Notes under the pieces: model-generated
What the model was told of the DNA's origin: nothing
What the model saw: only the letters and a program-made list of their open reading frames with translations
Databases searched by the model: none
Assembly: GCA_027596035.1 (NCBI GenBank)
Contig: JADGJA010000706.1
Location: 1,776 to 12,102, forward strand
DNA from: Thoreauomyces humboldtii
Lineage: Eukaryota; Chytridiomycota; Chytridiomycetes; Spizellomycetales; Powellomycetaceae
Length of the DNA: 10,327 nucleotides
Direction: 5' to 3'
Translations under genes and position numbers: made by a program
In this document: piece after piece, positions 8,181 to 10,327 of the stretch
How positions within the stretch are numbered: position 1 is the stretch's first letter
Layout: every line of letters starts with the position of its first letter

Positions 8181-8701
8181 TCCCCGCGCTCTTTTCGCTT
8201 TCGCCTCCATCTCCATCCCCCGTTTCGCGTGATTCCGCGCGCTTCCGGTCTGCCCTGATGTACATAGTCCTACCCTTCAGTGCGAGGACACAAACGGGGA
8301 CCATAGCCAAACCCCCGGTAGTTTCATTCTTTTCCTTTCTTCCTTTTTTTGTTCTTCGCATCCCTTCTTTTCCCCCTTTACTGTAGTTATCATCTTCCGG
8401 CTTCTTTTCCCTGTCAGATATCGTCTAGAACCCCATTCAATGGGGCGTACCCCGTCGTAGATTCACGCAACTGAAGACAAATTACATTTGACTTTTTTTT
8501 TCATCACGCTGGCCGTCGAGAGTCCGCAACATGATGTACCGTAGGTGCTATGGTGCACATTCTTCCCACCTTCGTTGTCGTTGTTCTGAGATAGTCAACG
8601 GCCGCCGCAAATGCGCCCGCCTAGCGTGGGGAAGCATCGAAATCTCGGGTTGAGTCGTGAAACTCCGGTTGAAGTGCTAGCGGCACCGTGGTCGTCCGAG
8701 G
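8181..8701 (+). other. 3' flank and probable 3'UTR of the Ndt80-family gene
   Basis: T-rich tracts at about 8325-8410 and a T-run near 8491-8500 follow the stop codon, as expected around fungal polyadenylation regions. A perfect palindrome CCCCATT-C-AATGGGG lies at 8431-8445. No further gene is seen up to the duplication at 8702. Confidence 0.5.
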
Positions 8702-9009
8702 GACCCCTGCCGAATTTGCATGCAAACTATAATCTGCGGGAACGAGAACTGATCTGATTCTGCTTCTGCTATCCAGTCCCACGACGCGGAAATTTCAACC
8801 ACCCTTCCCCGAACGGAAGAAATGGCGGGTATGAAGCAGAGAACTACCTGGAGATAGACCCCTGCCACAAACTATCTCTTCTGCATGCAAACGAGAACTG
8901 ATTTGATTATGCTTGTCCTGTACAGAGCTCGATGCCCAGGGCCACGACGCGGAAGTTGGAACCACCCATACCCGAACGGAACAGATGGCAGGCATGAAGG
9001 AGGGAGTAC
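8702..9009. repeat. Imperfect tandem duplication of a 155-bp noncoding segment
   Basis: Copy 1 starts at 8702 and copy 2 at 8857, both with GACCCCTGCC. Shared blocks in order are GCATGCAAAC, GAACGAGAACTGAT-TGATT or its shorter form, CACGACGCGGAA, AACCACCC, CCCGAACGGAA and a GGCATGAAG-like block. Copies differ by small indels and substitutions. Frames on the - strand echo each other because of the duplication (for example ISASW and TSASW), but nothing proves coding. Confidence 0.85.
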
Positions 9010-9302
9010 CATCATGAGAACTGGACGCACAGGGGAATCATGGGAAAGAACGTCCAACTTGATCGCTTGCGGTACAGATCCGAGAAGGACGCCTTTTCGT
9101 CGCCGACCCCGCTCCTCCAGATATCCGCGCATCAATGGCCTGACACACAAGCGCCGTGTTCTCACCATTTTGCTTCGGGTGGATCCAGGTTTCTTTCATG
9201 TCTCCTACCTCTGTCGTCAGGGGCGCTCTCCTTACACAAAGCACCTTCACCCGTCTGATCCCGATTGGAGGTGCCCTGCCTTGAGTGACGTTTGCCCTTC
9301 CT

Positions 9303-9322
9303 CCTGTCGGGTAGCCGACAGG
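9303..9322. repeat. Perfect 8-bp hairpin
   Basis: CCTGTCGG and CCGACAGG flank a GTAG loop. Function unknown; one such hairpin per 10 kb is not rare by chance. Confidence 0.7.
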
Positions 9323-9428
9323 AAGTCTGTCGACGCGGGCCTGCCGAGATCTAGCAGCGACAGTACCATGAACGAGAGGATAAACATCCCCAGACATAGA
9401 CATCGCCGTCTTCCTGCCTGCTGCCCCT

Positions 9429-9459
9429 CTCCTTTACCTCGGAGTTACCCGAGGAGGAG
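9429..9459. repeat. 11-bp hairpin with a 3-nt bulge
   Basis: CTCCT, then bulge TTA, then CCTCGG pair with CCGAGG followed by AGGAG, around the loop AGTTAC. It lies between two other short hairpins. Confidence 0.7.
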
Positions 9460-9951
9460 ATTATCAGGCTTAGAACGGGTAAGGAACCTTCTGGACATTT
9501 TGGATCGCGGTCCACCGACATTCGTCGGTACAGAGTAGCTCGTCGAAAGCGGTTCTGACCACAGACCGAGGCTGGTCTTGTACTTAGCATGACATTCAAG
9601 CGCATCGGGTGCCCATCCTGACCACGAAGGGCCAGTCAGCCAACTTCCGACTAGGATGCTGAAGGTAGGATTTCAGTCATGTGCCAGACGATCGAAGCAT
9701 TGCATCACACTCACCAAGAAGTTGGATTGCCCGATGCTTACCGTCCCAGTTCGGACAACGAGGCACCGGCAGGGCACCCGACTGCCACGTCTCTGCCGAC
9801 AAGCCAAAAGGTGCTTGCTTATCCCAATACATTTTCAGCGAGCTTCTGACGCAAAAGAAAAAACTGAACAGCACGGCACGCGCATGCCCCACCATTACTC
9901 GTGAGAGTCCATCGTACTTGAACCAGACACACCACATCCTCTTCAATCCAA

Positions 9952-10081
9952 GGACGCGATGAGGATTGAACTCATGACCTCGAACGGAGGAACATGGTTT
10001 CGACAGCAAAACAATTTGGGCGGTGGCGGCGCCTGGGGGCGCCGCAAGCAGTCCCACGCTCTGCCACTAAACTACGCGTCC
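9952..10081 (-). tRNA. tRNA gene with an intervening sequence, anticodon uncertain (possibly Ser-GCT)
   Basis: On the - strand the acceptor arms GGACGCG (10081-10075) and CGCGTCC (9958-9952) pair perfectly. The T arm ATGAG-TTCAATC-CTCAT (9975-9959) is canonical. An A box TAGTTTAGTGGC and a B box GAGTTCAATCC are present. After the D arm, TGGGA-CT-GCT places GCT at 34-36 with U33. An insert of about 52 nt (about 10045-9994) then precedes G-TTCC, which pairs with GGGA. CCTC and GAGG near 9990-9978 can form a variable-arm stem, as in tRNA-Ser. Against Ser: the D arm looks class I, and the first anticodon-stem pair is T-T. A Cys-like origin (GGGACTGC) is possible, as is a pseudogene. No T-run lies close to the 3' end; the nearest is at 9863-9853. 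Confidence 0.75.
10026..10045 (-). repeat. Perfect 8-bp GC hairpin inside the tRNA insert
   Basis: GCGGCGCC and GGCGCCGC enclose a 4-nt loop at the 5' end of the inferred tRNA intron. A structure this strong next to the anticodon could affect tRNA folding or splicing. Confidence 0.85.
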
Positions 10082-10327
10082 AGGGGTAAGGTTGGGCCCC
10101 ACTCTCCATTTGTTACGTCTTCAAAGTGAGCGAAAAGTAGCGGTTTGTGCATACAAAGTTGTGTATTGAAAGCTGTTTTTGCGCCTAGTCGAGTAGCTGT
10201 CCAAACTTCTGCATCACGTTTGCGCTGCCGATGCTTCCGACATTCCCTGTGGCCACCCACCCAAGCCACCATTCTAGACAGGGCGCCGCCCATGTCTTCC
10301 CTGGGCGTAGGCGCGGGGTTCTACAAC
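10082..10327. other. Right-hand edge, nothing recognised
   Basis: A 73-codon - strand frame (10072-10293) overlaps the tRNA end and resembles no family I know. I see no RNA gene or repeat here beyond scattered GC-rich sequence. Confidence 0.5.

Larger units (their letters stand above)
9010..9951. other. Region without a recognised gene, containing several short hairpins
   Basis: The longest + frame (8885-9538) starts inside the duplication and gives an Arg/Pro/Ser-rich sequence with no family resemblance, so I do not call it. Hairpins lie at 9303-9322, 9429-9459 and 9514-9529. An A-rich run at 9853-9863 reads as T-rich on the - strand and could end - strand transcription from the tRNA. Confidence 0.5.

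Noticed and set aside
8431..8445. CCCCATT-C-AATGGGG palindrome as a terminator
   Set aside because: Intrinsic hairpin terminators do not apply to fungal mRNA genes, and a 7-bp palindrome is expected about once in 10 kb.
8885..9538. + strand frame of 217 codons
   Set aside because: Starts inside the duplicated segment, with composition typical of random GC-rich sequence and no motif. It remains the best candidate if transcription is ever shown.

Overview
This window looks like nuclear DNA of a filamentous or early-diverging fungus. The evidence is one Ndt80/PhoG-family transcription factor gene with short spliceosomal introns (GTATGT...TAG), one fungal-type Crypton tyrosine recombinase with a C-terminal Gcr1_C-like domain, and an intron-containing tRNA gene. 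I cannot fix the phylum from sequence alone.

Layout. 1-716: tandem array of an exactly 160-bp unit, running off the left edge. 701-2942: Crypton-type tyrosine recombinase gene on the + strand, with one 58-bp intron (1948-2005) and one in-frame TGA at 1604-1606 where a tryptophan would be expected. 2943-about 3880: second array of 159-160-bp units, with two alternating unit types (A and B). Read on the opposite strand, these units are recognisably related to the left array. The recombinase gene is therefore framed by diverged, inverted arrays of one repeat family, with almost no unique sequence between gene and repeats. Cryptons are normally described as lacking terminal inverted repeats, so this foldback-like architecture is the most unusual thing here.

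3881-5400: no convincing gene; a nested inverted repeat at 3935-4048, GC-rich and purine-rich stretches, a CCAA/CCGA microsatellite, and then a pyrimidine-rich stretch that probably holds the promoter and leader of the next gene. 5400-5955: probable 5'UTR intron. 6180-8180: Ndt80-family transcription factor in three exons (619 aa), with the DNA-binding domain in the middle and polyQ, Ser-Pro and His-rich low-complexity tails. 8181-8700: 3' flank with T-rich tracts. 8702-9009: imperfect tandem duplication of a 155-bp noncoding segment. 9010-9950: no convincing gene, but a cluster of short hairpins. 9952-10081 (- strand): tRNA gene interrupted by a roughly 52-nt insert containing a perfect 8-bp GC hairpin. 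10082-10327: nothing recognised.

The two protein genes are not functionally linked. One is a mobile element, probably decayed; the other is a host regulator. All splice sites are inferred by eye from frame and consensus, and no database search was run.
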